NCBI GenBank assembly: GCA_032718475.1
Contig: JAUCBJ010006425.1
Span: 1-44,618 of the forward strand
Origin: Nemertoderma westbladi
Taxonomy: Eukaryota; Xenacoelomorpha; Nemertodermatida; Nemertodermatidae
Direction: 5' to 3'
DNA: 44,618 nt
The position numbers were made by a program, and so were the translations under genes. The notes under the pieces are model-generated. The model saw only the letters and a program-made list of their open reading frames with translations, made no database searches and was not told the DNA's origin. Numbering within the stretch: position 1 is the first letter of the stretch; each line of letters starts with the position of its first letter. This document shows positions 23,431-35,193 of the stretch, piece after piece.

Positions 23431-24330
23431 CGTGCTCTTCCCGGCGTCCACGTGACCGATCACAACAAGGTTTAGCAACCCCTTCCCGCCCCGAGGCTCC
23501 CGCGGTTTCGGATTCGCCGGCGGGGCATCTCTAGTAACTAGTTTCGGTTTGACCACGGTATCCGGGGCCCCGGAACATTTCAGTTGACTCTCCGGAAGTT
23601 TCGGACCTTCCGAGTCGATTTTAATCGCGGCGACAGAAGCGGTTATACCGCCGTTTATATGTGGTTTTGCGTCGTGGTGTTCGGGCAGATTCCCATTGGA
23701 TGCCACGGGATCCGGCAATAGTCCGTCTTCTTCCATGGGCACAGGACCTAGTACACGCCCCTCAACGCTCAGACCGCGCCCTACTATGCCCACGCCGCGC
23801 CCTACTTCGCCAATCTTTCGCCCTCGACCTACGGAGTCTCTGGCTGACGGACCTAGCGGGTCGTTTGGAAACACGCGGCCAGTGGGACTCGGATTATGTA
23901 GCGAGTCGATCGCTCGCTCCGTGTTGTAGTTACATTCGAGTAGAGTTCTAACCAACACGCTCTCCGGGATGGTGTCGCCGACGATGGAACCGAGTTCATC
24001 CAAGCCTTCCATAAGGCGAGCGAACTCCGCGTCGTTGAGTCCAAGACTGCGGAGGTCCAGGGATTCAGCGAGCGGGTCGGAGAGATCGTCATCTAACGAG
24101 TTCCGCGGGGATTCGATGCGTGACGGTTGGATCCCTCGGGAGTCAACGCCGTCGATAAAGTTTGATAAATTCGGTCGTTTGTCGACGCTGCGAGACAGGA
24201 GGAACTGTTGCGCCGTTAGCGGAGAAATTGCGTAGTCGCAATCGGGAACGGACAAACCGTACTCGTCATCGTAGCTAACAGCGTATTCCTCGCTGTGCGC
24301 TGCGTTACGGATATCTCTGTGACGCGACAT
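23364..24330 (-). CDS. HBS1L: HBS1L exon 1: N-terminal domain and P-loop
   Basis: Starts MSRHRDIRN at 24330, matching the M-x-R-H-R start of animal HBS1L, followed by the acidic Y-G-x-S-V and ISP-x-TAxQF motifs. Residues about 88-150 ([20 protein letters not shown]... with [20 protein letters not shown]) form the HBS1 N-terminal helical domain. A low-complexity Gly/Pro/Arg linker follows, then the GTPase domain with [16 protein letters not shown] (P-loop G292-T300). The exon continues with [10 protein letters not shown] and ends at 23364 in GAGACAG|GTAGG, phase 1. The last 67 exon bases are the first copy of the 84-bp repeat. Alternative downstream donors (units 2-18) would extend the exon by 28 codons each without a stop. 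The start choice is supported by conservation and by the lack of an earlier in-frame alternative resembling the family. Confidence 0.95.
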
Positions 24331-25095
24331 TGTTAGTCAGTTAGTCGTAAATCCTGAAATCTGTAAATCTTGAAAATAATTCTGTAGGGCCTAGTTCAGT
24401 AGTTTGATTAGCCTACTGACAGACTTGACTGACTGAGATTGGGATCAAATCCTGAAATCTTTAATAAGGTATCGGTAATACAGTGATAGGCCTACGTCAG
24501 TACTGCAGATCGTCTGTACGTGCGTGATACTGTGATAGGCCTACTACTGTACTAGGCCTACGGTAACTGTGGAACTGTGATATCGGTAGGGGTAGTCCGG
24601 CTGTCCGGTTACAGGGTTAGCCAGTTAGCGTAGCGGCGGTAGGCCTTTTTTGTCATGCTTCACTTTGCTGCTTTGACGTTCTGTCTGTATGTATGACAGC
24701 AGATGGCTCAACAAAAATTATACAACATATAATTCATTTTGGCCCGTTTGCTGGAAGATTTTGCCGGAAGACGGTTAGGCAATCATAGGCGAGTATTCGG
24801 TTCCGACAGAGTCGCTTGTCTATTAAAAGGCTGTTCACCAGGAATATCATGAACTGCTTGAAGGAACAGTAGATAATGACATGGAGATACGCGAGATACT
24901 GTAATTATTTTAGGTGATCTCTTTACGTATATTACTTTACGTAATATTTATGCCTAGGGTAAGCGGATTGTGAGCTTCAATGCGTGGTCAGTTATAGGTA
25001 CTGTAGACCCTTTCTGCCTTTGACCTTAAGTAGTAGTAATAAGTATTAGTACTAATAAGTAGCAGAGTAGTAGTAGTAACCCTAGACTAGCGACT
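24331..25095. other. HBS1L upstream region
   Basis: Presumed promoter/5' UTR side of HBS1L. It contains several TAGGCCTAC or CTAGGCCTACGG octamers between 24390 and 24650 and TAG-repeat microsatellites near 25030-25078. No TATA box or other core promoter element is convincing. Confidence 0.4.
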
Positions 25096-25100
25096 TTACG

Positions 25101-26168
25101 AATCTGCCAAGATCTATACGGATCATGCTACATATGTGCTTGATTCATCTGCACTGATCATATAATACATTGTAAATCTGCTACGATCATAGAATGATCA
25201 TACAAAATCTTTTAAGAATTTACATATACAAAATATTGAAAAAATATTTATTGTTTGTATGAGTTATTGAATGTATGGTTGCAATTTGTTAAATATCAAA
25301 ACCATTATTACATTAAACATTATAATTATTGTCTTGGAAAGTAACAACATGGCTATTATATCTGCTACGATCAGACTACGATCAGGATAAGATCAGGCCA
25401 GATAATGAGGCTGCCCAAATTTTAAAACACCAGAGGCAGAGGCCAATGATAATTTTTTTTTTCGTATTTGACCGACCATAGTACTCTCTTTCACAGCGTT
25501 GTACATAAGATTACATATTATACGAAGATCTTTTTAGATCTTATCATGATAATATCAAGTTAGAAATTAACAATCAATAATTAATTATAAATTATCATTT
25601 AATAGGTATAGAAACAAAGAAATTTATAAATCTACATCAATATGAATTATCTAATTTGGTGGCCAAGTAGAGTAATTATATTAATTTATATGAATCTAAT
25701 ATAAATTTATTGATATTAATGCAAAGTTAAATTGGCTTATCTTAAAACCAAATTGAAATTTGTTCTGCTTAAATATAATACCATTTACCACACAATAGAT
25801 ATACAGATAGGGACAATAGGAAATGTTAGGTGTGTAGGTGTTACAGTAGTTGTACATTAGGATATGTAGGTAAGATGTGTTAGGTTAGTTCTACATCCCC
25901 CACTGCCATATCCCCATAGTAACAATCCACAGCGCAAACAGAAGAATGCTTCAAATTTTGCTTAATTATTGATTGAGAACTATTACGATCTTTGCAGAAC
26001 TTTGTTATATATCATTAATTCTGCAAAGATCTACACTGATCTTACTAAAACTCCAGAAATCAGCAAAGATCTGCACTGATCGTTACCAACCCTGCTAAGA
26101 TCATAGAGCAAAGGTGCCAAGATCTTACCAAGACATATAAAGATCTTATGCTAAGATCAGTGCAGATT
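25101..26168. mobile_element. GATC-rich non-autonomous element (candidate)
   Basis: Both ends carry clusters of a motif resembling AATCTGCNNNGATCT. AATCTGCCAAGATCTATACG starts at 25101, and the right end (26168, minus strand) starts AATCTGCACTGATCTTAGC. I count about 19 GATC sites in 1.07 kb, mostly within 110 bp of the left end and 180 bp of the right end; about four would be expected by chance. There is no ORF. Subterminal repeat clusters like these are common in DNA transposons. No clear target duplication. Confidence 0.5.
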
Positions 26169-26227
26169 GGTGATGTTGCAAGTCTAGGGAAGTACTGTAG
26201 TAGTAGTAGTAATTATTTAGAGCATCA

Positions 26228-26676
26228 GTAGTTCCAGTACTCCTCTATGGGAGTCCATGCTGGGCTCTAACTGCTGAGGACACCAAATCTCTGGATGGCA
26301 CATTCACAAGAATGCTACGCCGGGTTCATTGTGTCAAGTACAATGCACACATCTCCAACCAGACACTATATAACATTGGAGGTGTCTCATTGGTTCCCCC
26401 AAGCTTGACACTAGAACAAAATCGCCTACGCTTTGCAGGACATTGCTTTCGCCGTGAGGACCAGCCAGTGCATAATCTTGTACTTTGGCAGCCTCATGGA
26501 GTGAATAAGCATGGTGGACAGCCCATTACTTTCTTGAGACGCATCCTAAAGGAAACTGGCCTTGAAGATGCGGATGATCTAGCAAATGTCATGGGTGATG
26601 GAGTTGTGGCGGCGCAATTTTGTCGACAAGCCGGCACTGCATTCTTAAAAATGCCGATCCTAGTAGTAGTAGTTAA
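26228..26676 (+). pseudogene. LINE 3' end, second copy
   Basis: An open C-terminal reading frame runs through VVPVLLYGSPCWALTAEDTK, LDGTFTRMLRRVHCVKYNAH, LRFAGHCFRREDQPVHNLVL and QPITFLRRILKETGLEDADD. This is the same endonuclease-RT family type as at 8584 but a different subfamily. It ends at a CCTAGTAGTAGTAGT tail (26660-26674). The 5' part, including the catalytic reverse transcriptase, is missing, so it is a 5'-truncated insertion. Confidence 0.85.
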
Positions 26677-26679
26677 GAC

Positions 26680-27585
26680 TGATAGAGGCAGAGAGCTCTA
26701 GCAGGATAGTAGTCCTATTGTTTTTAAATAAGAATACGTCTGCTTGTCACTGCTGCACTGTCCGTACAGTACTCACTGACATTGACATACTGTATGTACT
26801 GTATATAGGCCTAATAACTGAATAAGCAAGTTGACTACTGTACCAATCAGTAACATTTAGAACAATTAGTAACATTTAGAAAGTAACATTAAAAAATTAT
26901 TAGTAATCTTTTGCAAACGAATAATGTGAATTGTTTTTATATTCCCAAGGTTTTGAACCGACTGATAAACTACTGTACTGTAAGAAGTCGAGGTTGTTTA
27001 ATGTTTAGACATTTCACCCGCTAGCGGTGGTTAAAATCACATATTTTGATCGTATTTAATGTCTAAATATTACAAACTTTAAAGATTTAAATCAAACTCA
27101 TTAGTTATTAAGTAAAAGGCGACAAAAACTAATCACAAGTATTTCCCTTTATTGACCCCACACTCCACCCACCCCCCCCCCCCCAAACACTGTCAGGTTA
27201 CAAATGCTTCGGCTACTACTGTACGTGGCTCGAGGAAATATTATTGTGAATTAATATATAATATAATTATATATGGCAGTAGTATTTGTTAATAAACTAA
27301 ACCCAATACAAATGGTGTGGTAACAAATAACACCAGACATTAGTGAATATGACAATATAATTGTGATTTACCTGTATAATACGGAAGGAGTAGGAAGGCC
27401 TAAGTAAAATTACAAGTAATAAAAGTGATTTTCCCCAAGCGACACCCCTTCTGGCAATTGGGCTGAACCGACACACCTTTTGGCTATGTGAGAGTGTTAG
27501 CCAATGAGGTGAGCTTATTGAAGAAACAACCAATTAGAAGCCCAAAAATACTTCCATAGCCTGAAACGACACCCCAATTTGAAAT
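26680..27585. other. Intergenic, no gene seen
   Basis: AT-rich sequence with a 13-C tract at 27172-27184 and short TAGGCCTA-type motifs. The 78-codon minus-strand ORF at 27297-27533 has no recognisable motif and I do not call it. Confidence 0.4.
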
Positions 27586-27589
27586 ATGC

Positions 27590-28943
27590 TTACGGGTCTT
27601 TATCAAATACCGAAATGCTCTCACTCACATACAGCACAAAATCAATCAGTCTAGTAGAATTTAAATTTACCGCCAATAAAACTTACAAACCAAAGAATAC
27701 AGTAGGGCCTAAACCGTAAACATACTACAATTTATTAATCAGTTCGAATTCAAATTTATGTAATTTAACAATTTGTCATAATCTAACCAATATCTATGAA
27801 TAACTAATTTAAATTAAATAGCGCTACTTTGTCACAATAGTAATGTAGATATGTCAATAAATTGAATAGCACCAAATCATAATTAAATTAGCAATATTTG
27901 AGACGTAATGTAAATAATACTGTAGATATATCAATAGTACTGAATAAATTTATGAAATTTAACAACTTATAAAAAATAAATGAAATAGCGCTACTTTGAC
28001 ACAATAGTATATGTCAATTAATTTAATACCACAAATTCGTCATTATATTCTCAATATTCGAGATGTAATGTCAATGATACTGTAGATATGTCAAATAGTA
28101 CTGAGAAAATATGTAATAAGGGATTAATTGAATTAAAATATAAAAAAAAGAATAACTCAACACTAATTAGCCAATACTACAATTATTAATTATATTGGCA
28201 ATAATAGTTGATATGTAATGTACCGTTTACAGGATACTGTGTAGATATGTCAAATAGTACTGAGTAATACGTAATAAGGGGTTAATTAGATTAACCCACA
28301 GTATCATCTACATTACAACAAATATTGTCAATATAATTACTAATAGTAGTATTAGCTAAGTAGTGCTGAGTTATTGCTTATTAATTTAATTAACCCCTTA
28401 TTACATATATTCTCAGTACTATTTGACATATCTACAGTAGTATCTACATTACATCTCGAATATTGCCAATATAATGACGAATTTGTGGTATTAAATTAAT
28501 TGACATATACTATTGTGACAAAGTAGCGCTATTTCATTTACTTTTTATTAGTTGTTAAATTTCATAAAATTATTCAGTACTATTGATATACAGTATCTAC
28601 AGTATTATTTACATTACATCTCAAATATTGCTAATTTAATTATGATTTGGTGCTATTCAATTTATTGACATATCTACATTACTATTGTGACAAAGTAGCG
28701 CTATTTAATTTAAATTAGTTATTCATAGATATTGGTTAGATTATGACAATAATTGTTAAATTACATAAATTTGAATTCGAACTGATTAATAAATTGTAGT
28801 ATATTTACGGTTTAGGCCCTACTGTATTCTTTGGTTTGTAAGTTTTATTGGCGGTAAATTCAAATTCTACTATCAGACTGATTGATTTTGTGCTGTATGT
28901 GAGTAGGGTTTAGAGCATTTCGGTATTTGATAAAGACCCGTAA
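27590..28943. mobile_element. Foldback element 2, near-complete 0.67-kb inverted repeat
   Basis: The left arm (27590 to about 28285) and right arm (about 28290 to 28943) are imperfect reverse complements, beginning TTACGGGTCTTTATCAAATA on each strand. The centre is the near-palindrome GGGTTAATCTAATTAACCCC on the minus strand, around 28288, so there is almost no loop. Inside each arm two to three diverged units of about 180 bp recur, each with TAGCGCTACTTTG or TACTGTAGATATGTCAA. No coding sequence. Confidence 0.9.
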
Positions 28944-28984
28944 TGGGCCGAAATATAATATAGCTTTCTTTAAACTGACAGTTG

Positions 28985-29130
28985 TTATTCGCAGTGGTAG
29001 TTCCTTTGGCAACATATAATATATATATATATAAATATATAATTATTATATTTATTTATATAATATAATATTATAATATTATATATTTATTATTATAATA
29101 TATATATATATATAAATACTTATACAGTAT
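28985..29130. repeat. AT microsatellite
   Basis: Runs of TATATATAT and AATATAATAT, partly self-complementary. Nothing else is visible between the foldback element and the ORF at 29357. Confidence 0.85.
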
Positions 29131-29356
29131 GTATAATTACATATATTGCATACAGTAGGACTATATACTGTATAAAATAATTGGTTTTGATTATTACTTT
29201 TCAGATAGGTCAAGAGTTTAATTTACTCACAAGGAAAGAACTTTCATGGGATAACTTTGATAAATATATAGGAATTATTATATTCTTACTGTAAAATGCT
29301 GAAAGTGACAACGCCACATCATAAACGGGTTTGTAGGCCTATTGAAGGAATAAACT

Positions 29357-29632
29357 GTGCAAGCGGCCAATCTTAGATCTCGTGACCAAGTTATACTTCG
29401 ACTTAGTGTGTATTTTGACTCGAAGTGCCTGGTTCTTCATGACCCAGAATCAGACCCAACAGTTGGGTGTACCATCAAAACCTCTTCTGAGGGTGATCAG
29501 TTTCTGAAGATTATGGTAGTAAACCATGGATCACTGGACGAATTAGAAGAAGTGGCTTTATTTTTTGAAGGAGATAAAAGGTCGAAATTGCTTATCCATT
29601 TGTTGTTGGTAATTATTAACCATCAAATGTAG
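29357..29632 (+). CDS. Unidentified short ORF, possibly an exon
   Basis: Ninety-one codons with a non-repetitive composition (NLRSRDQVILRLSVYFDSKC, FLKIMVVNHGSLDELEEVAL). It opens directly after a TAA, and its nominal first codon is GTG, so as a free-standing gene it has no good start. A pyrimidine-rich acceptor-like TTACTTTTCAG ends at 29205, and the following 80 bases are also open in another frame. It may be an exon or a transposon remnant. I do not recognise a family. Confidence 0.25.
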   Translation: MQAANLRSRDQVILRLSVYFDSKCLVLHDPESDPTVGCTIKTSSEGDQFLKIMVVNHGSLDELEEVALFFEGDKRSKLLIHLLLVIINHQM

Positions 29633-29865
29633 TGAACGAAGTTGTATTATTTAGCATTGGCATTTTATCCATCCAATCCAATCAAAGAGCGCGAAAACAG
29701 TACTACGCAAACGTTTGTTTAACAATTATTAAACCTGTGAACAAGGATTACCAATCGATAATTAGTTATAGCAGTATAGTTCATATCCGTACCTGTGGTA
29801 TTTTCGTATTGCAAAAATAAGACTATAAGTATGAAATACCCTATGTTATTGAGATATTGTTTATT

Positions 29866-29985
29866 GTTTTGGTTAGAAAAGCCCACCACTGTAACCTGCT
29901 CCTTTCCGTTAATTAAGTAATGGAGATTAGTTTATTGTTTTGGTTAGAAAACACCACCACTGAAACCTGCTTCTTTTGCCACAGG
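29866..29985. repeat. Two tandem copies of the dispersed repeat seen at 2768-2900
   Basis: TTTATTGTTTTGGTTAGAAAA followed by CACCACTGTAACCTGC (about 29866-29910) repeats with changes at about 29930-29975. It is the reverse complement of the pair near 2.8 kb. Confidence 0.7.
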
Positions 29986-30197
29986 TACGCATATGAATGA
30001 TAACCCATTTTTTACGTAGGCCGTAGACTACCATTGGCAGGCTGGCAGGGTGTTGTTTTGCCCGGAATAAATACGGTATTCCCTCTGCTGCTCGGAGAAG
30101 GAAAGCGTAATTTGAGGAAAATTCATGCACGGATGGATGCACGCACAAACTGACAAACTAAAAAGTGTCCCTTTCAGCCTTTGGTGGACACCAATCG

Positions 30198-30253
30198 TCA
30201 GTATGTACGACACGACAGCGACAGCGACATCGCTGTCGTGTCGTACATACTGA
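30198..30253. repeat. Perfect 24-bp inverted repeat (hairpin)
   Basis: Arms 30198-30221 and 30230-30253 are exact reverse complements separated by CAGCGACA. Each arm contains TATGTACGACACGACAGCGA. Confidence 0.95.
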
Positions 30254-30286
30254 TTTGTCATATTTGTACAAGAATTCGGCTGACAT

Positions 30287-31649
30287 TTAAGGGGGGCACT
30301 CTGTAATTGAATGACGTTTTTATTTTCTTAATTTTGGCGCGGGACTATGTTCAAAAATATTAATATTTGACAAACCTATGTAATATAGATCCAAAAAACT
30401 GAAAATCGCAAAAAAAATTTTTTTTAATTTTAATTTTGCTAATTAACATAATTTATTGAAATTTTTAAAAAAAGGCTTCTAGAACCGCAATTTTGATTCA
30501 AATTGTTCAAAATTTGGTTCGAATGTCCGGAAAAATGTTATAAAACGATGCAATTGACAGAATTTAAACATCTGTCTTACTTTTAAAATTATTCAATTTT
30601 TTCGAAATTTGTCACCAAAAATAACTAAAAAACTCGAAAAAGTCACAAAAAATTTCGAATTTTGACTATAACTTTGGTTAAAATCAAAATTTCAAAATTT
30701 TGTCAATTGCATAGTTAAAACACTTCATCAAGACCACGCATGCCAAAAATCAGCCAGTTTTGACCAATTCCCTACAAGTAGTAGCATTTTAAAATATAAA
30801 AAAGTGCAAAAAAATGAAATAGGAATAAATCCAATTTAAAGTTTGAAAGCAGATTAGTTTGATAAAAATATCTTAGTTTTGCAATATTTTCAGTTAAAAT
30901 AACTCAATTTACGAATTTTTTTTTTTAACATGTAGTGCTCCATATGCTACATGCGGAATTTTCGGTTTTAAGTAAAGATCGCCAATAATAATGCAAATAA
31001 TGCAAATCCGTCCCTGTGATTTTGACATTTACGTTCTGGGTATATACTACTGCAATATTGTAATTCGTGTAATCAGAATTTCAGAATCCTACTGTCCTAG
31101 GCTAACCTAACAGCTGTGACTGTTCTAGCTACCATGAGCTAGGGTTAGGCAGACGGTTCCAGCTAGGATTAGGGAGCAAACGGGTAATATTGGGGTTAGG
31201 GTTAGATTACAGTTAGGTTGGGGTTCTAACTATGTTGACCCTAACCAAAAAAAATTAACCCACACTACCGGTACTGGCAGTGTGGGTAGGGACAGATTTG
31301 CGTTAGAGCCGAATTCACAGTCAGACAGTACAAGGGAAAGGGACTAATGTTCACAGATACTCGTTTAAATTTACCGCCACTGATGCTTAGATACAGTTGC
31401 TAAGCAACATTACACTGGATACACCAGAAAACCGAAAATAAACTTCTTATGAGTGAAAATACGAAAAATTTGGATATTTTTGTGCCAGATTAAGGTGTAC
31501 GAAAGTCCATATATCTCGAAAACTAAAAGTCGCTCTGTCAAACCGTTTGCATATTTGGAATCTCCATTAAAAATCGGCTTAGAACAAAAAATAAAAAAAA
31601 TGACCAAAATTCTTCAAAAAAAAATTTAATTACAGAGTGCCCCCCTTAA
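30287..31649. mobile_element. TTAA-flanked non-autonomous DNA transposon
   Basis: TTAA at 30287-30290 and 31646-31649 bounds an 18-bp terminal inverted repeat, GGGGGGCACTCTGTAATT. A TTAA target duplication is typical of piggyBac and Kolobok superfamilies; which one applies is undecided. The interior is low-complexity A/T-rich DNA without a transposase. Between about 30998 and 31300 a second inverted pair (GCAAATCCGTCCCT against AGGGACAGATTTGC) encloses telomere-like GGTTAGGGTTAG at about 31196, suggesting a nested insertion. Confidence 0.8.
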
Positions 31650-32064
31650 AGAAAAATGAAATTCCATGACTATTCCAGGCAGCCGGCTGGCCGGGGTTTC
31701 CAGGTGAATGGGCTGGCAACTTTGTACTTTTCAAGTTTCAACATGTTTTGCTAATGCCAGACTGCCAGAATGCATGCAAATACAGCTTTGTTTTTGAAAA
31801 TATGCAAATATAACTTTGTTTTGTTTTTGTTTTCCAAATTTCTTTTTGAAAATTTTGAAAAAAATTAAATTTTGAAAATTTTTGTAAATTCTGAAAATTT
31901 TTTCAAAAAACTTTTGACTTTTTTCCCAGAAAAATACTTAGGCCTAGGCCTATATTAGTAGTAACTTATATTTTGTAATTTTATAAGTTTTTGTAAGTAA
32001 TCAGTAATAGAAAAACTGCAAGAGTAGGCCTACTGGCTGACTGGTTCTAGTGCTAGTGGCAGAG
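31650..32064. other. AT-rich intergenic
   Basis: Homopurine/homopyrimidine-like A and T runs plus overlapping TTAGGCCTAGGCCTA near 31940. No coding signal. Confidence 0.4.
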
Positions 32065-32547
32065 TGGAGTAGCATGGCCTACTATATATACGGCCTAACA
32101 GGCCACCTTACAGCCTTAAGAGGCCTAGAAATTTAAGGCCATTCATTCATTACCTGCCTGCCTGCAGACCTGATTCCAGTCACAGCTTACTACACGCTGA
32201 CAGCCACAGCCACCGAACCGATGTGGGTACCATACAGCCGTACTGCCGTATGCTGTACAGCTGTACTGGCAGACTGGTATATCTCTATAAGCTCTACCTA
32301 CCCGTACTGTACCACTGCTTGTTTAACGTTTAGCTACCGGTACTGGTTACCTTATGTGGTTTAGGTGTTCGGGTTAGGCCATTTCTGATTTCAGCATTAC
32401 CTGATTACGTGTATGTAAGGCCCAGGTTGGAAGTTAGGAAGAGTTTGCTCAACATGCTGACATGTGGAGCGCATCCGAAGGTGCGTGTGGCGCGCATTTA
32501 GATGTCTTGTCTGGCGCGCATACAGGCTGACAGGATAATTATGGTCA

Positions 32548-32748
32548 TTGTCGCCTATTCCAACCATTCCTGCTGTTACTGATACACCGCCATCCATGGT
32601 GCCTTCAGTCAAGCGGCCTCGGCGAGAGCCTATTGATCGCCCATTTCAGCAAGATCAACTTGCTGAATTTAGCAATCGATATGCCGTCTCATGTTTGTCT
32701 GATATCACTGAGGATTTTTGTCCAACTGGTTACCATTTTGACATTTGG
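32548..32748 (+). pseudogene. P-like transposase fragment, upstream part
   Basis: An open frame ends in LSDITEDFCPTGYHFDIW and is cut by the insertion at 32749. The last seven residues are repeated at the start of the downstream fragment because of the flanking 21-bp direct repeat. The preceding region (KRPRREPIDRPFQ) is basic and unplaced. On its own it would not be recognisable; assignment rests on continuity with 35194-35790. Confidence 0.55.
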
Positions 32749-35193
32749 GTCCTACTAATTACCCCAACCTACCCCAACCTACCACAAACTACCACAATCT
32801 AATTAATTACATCTAATTACCACAATATTATTTTACAATGGCATCTAATTACCACAATATACAGAATGCAAGAGTGTCTAATTACCACAAGGCTATACTG
32901 CGTCTAATTACCACAACACTATACTGCGTCTAATTACCACAACACAACACTGCGTCTAATTACCACAATCTATTTACCACAAGACTACACTGCATCTAAT
33001 TACCACAATATTATTTTACAATGGCATCTAATTACCACAATATACAGAATGCAAGAGTGTCTAATTACCACAAGACTATACTGCGTCTAATTACCACAAT
33101 CTATTTACGAACAAGACTACACTGCACACTGCATCTAATTACCACAATATTATTTTACAATGGCATCTAATTACCACAATATACAGAACGCAAGTGTCAG
33201 AGTGTCTAATTACCACAAGACTATACTGCGTCTAATTACCACAACACTATACTGTGTCTAATTACCACAACACAACACTGCGTCTAATTACCACAATCTA
33301 TTTACCACAAGACTACACTGCATCTAATTACCACAATATTATTTTACAATGGCATCTAATTACCACAATATACAGAACGCAAGTGTCTAATTACCACAAG
33401 ACTATACTGCGTCTAATTACCACAACACTATACTGTGTCTAATTACCACAACACAACACTGCGTCTAATTACCACAATCTATTTACCACAAGACTACACT
33501 GCATCTAATTACCACAATATTATTTTACAATGGCATCTAATTACCACAATATACAGAACGCAAGTGTCTAATTACCACAAGACTATACTGCGTCTAATTA
33601 CCACAACACTATACTGCGTCTAATTACCACAACACAACACTGCGTCTAATTACCACAATCGATTTACCACAAGACTACACTGCATCTAATTACCACAATA
33701 TTATTTTACAATGGCATCTAATTACCACAATATACAGAACGCAAGTGTCAGAGTGTCTAATTACCACAAGACTATACTGCGTCTAATTACCACAACACTA
33801 TACTGTGTCTAATTACCACAACACAACACTGCGTCTAATTACCACAATCTATTTACCACAAGACTACATACACTGCATCTAATTACCACAATATTATTTT
33901 ACAATGGCATCTAATTACCACAATATACAGAACGCAAGTGTCTAATTACCACAAGACTATACTGCGTCTAATTACCACAACACTATACTGTGTCTAATTA
34001 CCACAACACAACACTGCGTCTAATTACCACAATCTATTTACCACAAGACTACACTGCATCTAATTACCACAATATTATTTTACAATGGCATCTAATTACC
34101 ACAATATACAGAACGCAAGTGTCTAATTACCACAAGACTATACTGCGTCTAATTACCACAACACTATACTGCGTCTAATTACCACAACACAACACTGCGT
34201 CTAATTACCACAATCGATTTACCACAAGACTACACTGCATCTAATTACCACAATATTATTTTACAATGACACAAAAAGCTGCATTACTGTAATTATTTTT
34301 CGTATAATCGTATAATTGTTTCCCCGTTGTGGCAACTATAACATCTGTTGATATAACTCCGTATTCCACCGTTTGGGTTCGTTTGGGTACCGTTTGGGTT
34401 TTTAGTCCTACCCGTGATTAGACACTTGAGTTCTGTATATTGTGGTAATTAGACGTTAGTGAAGTCTTGCGGTAATTAGACACTGAATATTAATAACTAC
34501 CGTACTGTATATTGTGGTAATTAGACACTCTTGCATTCTGTATATTGTGGTAATTAGATGCCATTGTAAAATAATATTGTGGTAATTAGATGCAGTGTAG
34601 TCTTGTGGTAAATAGACACTTGAGTTCTGTATATTGTGGTAATTAGATGCCATTGTAAAATAATATTGTGGTAATTAGATGCAGTGTAGTCTTGTGGTAA
34701 ATAGATTGTGGTAATTAAACGCAGTGTTGTGTTGTGGTAATTAGACGCAGTATATTGTTGTGGTAATTAGACGCAGTATAGTCTTGTGGTAATTAGACAC
34801 TCTTGCATTCTGTATATTGTGGTAATTAGATGCCATTGTAAAATAATATTGTGGTAATTAGATGCAGTGTAGTCTTGTGGTAAATAGATTGTGGTAATTA
34901 GACGCAGTGTTGTGTTGTGGTAATTCGACGCAGTATAGTGTTGTGGTAATTAGACACTTGCGTTCTGTATATTGTGGTAATTAGATGCCATTGTAAAATA
35001 ATATTGTGGTAATTAGATGCAGTGTAGTCTTGTGGTAAATAGACACTTGAGTTCTGTATATTGTGGTAATTAGATGCCATTGTAAAATAATATTGTGGTA
35101 ATTAGATGCCTGTATCGAATTGTTGGGGTAGATTGTGGTAGATTGTGGTAGTTTGTGGTAGGTTGGGGTAGGTTGGGGTAATTAGTAGGACCG
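32749..35193. mobile_element. Foldback element 3, satellite-armed, with 21-bp flanking direct repeat
   Basis: Terminal inverted repeats of about 50 bp (GTCCTACTAATTACCCCAAC at the left, reverse complement at the right) lead into long arms built from the motif CTAATTACCACAA. The left arm (to about 34270) holds several near-identical units of about 181 bp (for example starting 33254 and 33435). The right arm (about 34430-35110) is their inverse. A 150-bp unique loop (34270-34420) includes a repeated CCGTTTGGGTT. The exact 21-bp sequence GGTTACCATTTTGACATTTG G is present at 32728-32748 and 35194-35214, consistent with an unusually long target-site duplication inside the transposase frame. Confidence 0.9.

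Noticed and set aside
29927-30261. Overlapping minus-strand ORFs of 73-77 codons
   Set aside because: They run through the dispersed repeat and the hairpin at 30198-30253, in two frames, with no family resemblance.
33254-34178. Three identical 62-codon ORFs (SNYHNTTLRL...)
   Set aside because: They are periodic readings of the CTAATTACCACAA satellite in the foldback arm, and the inverse arm gives similar ORFs on the other strand.
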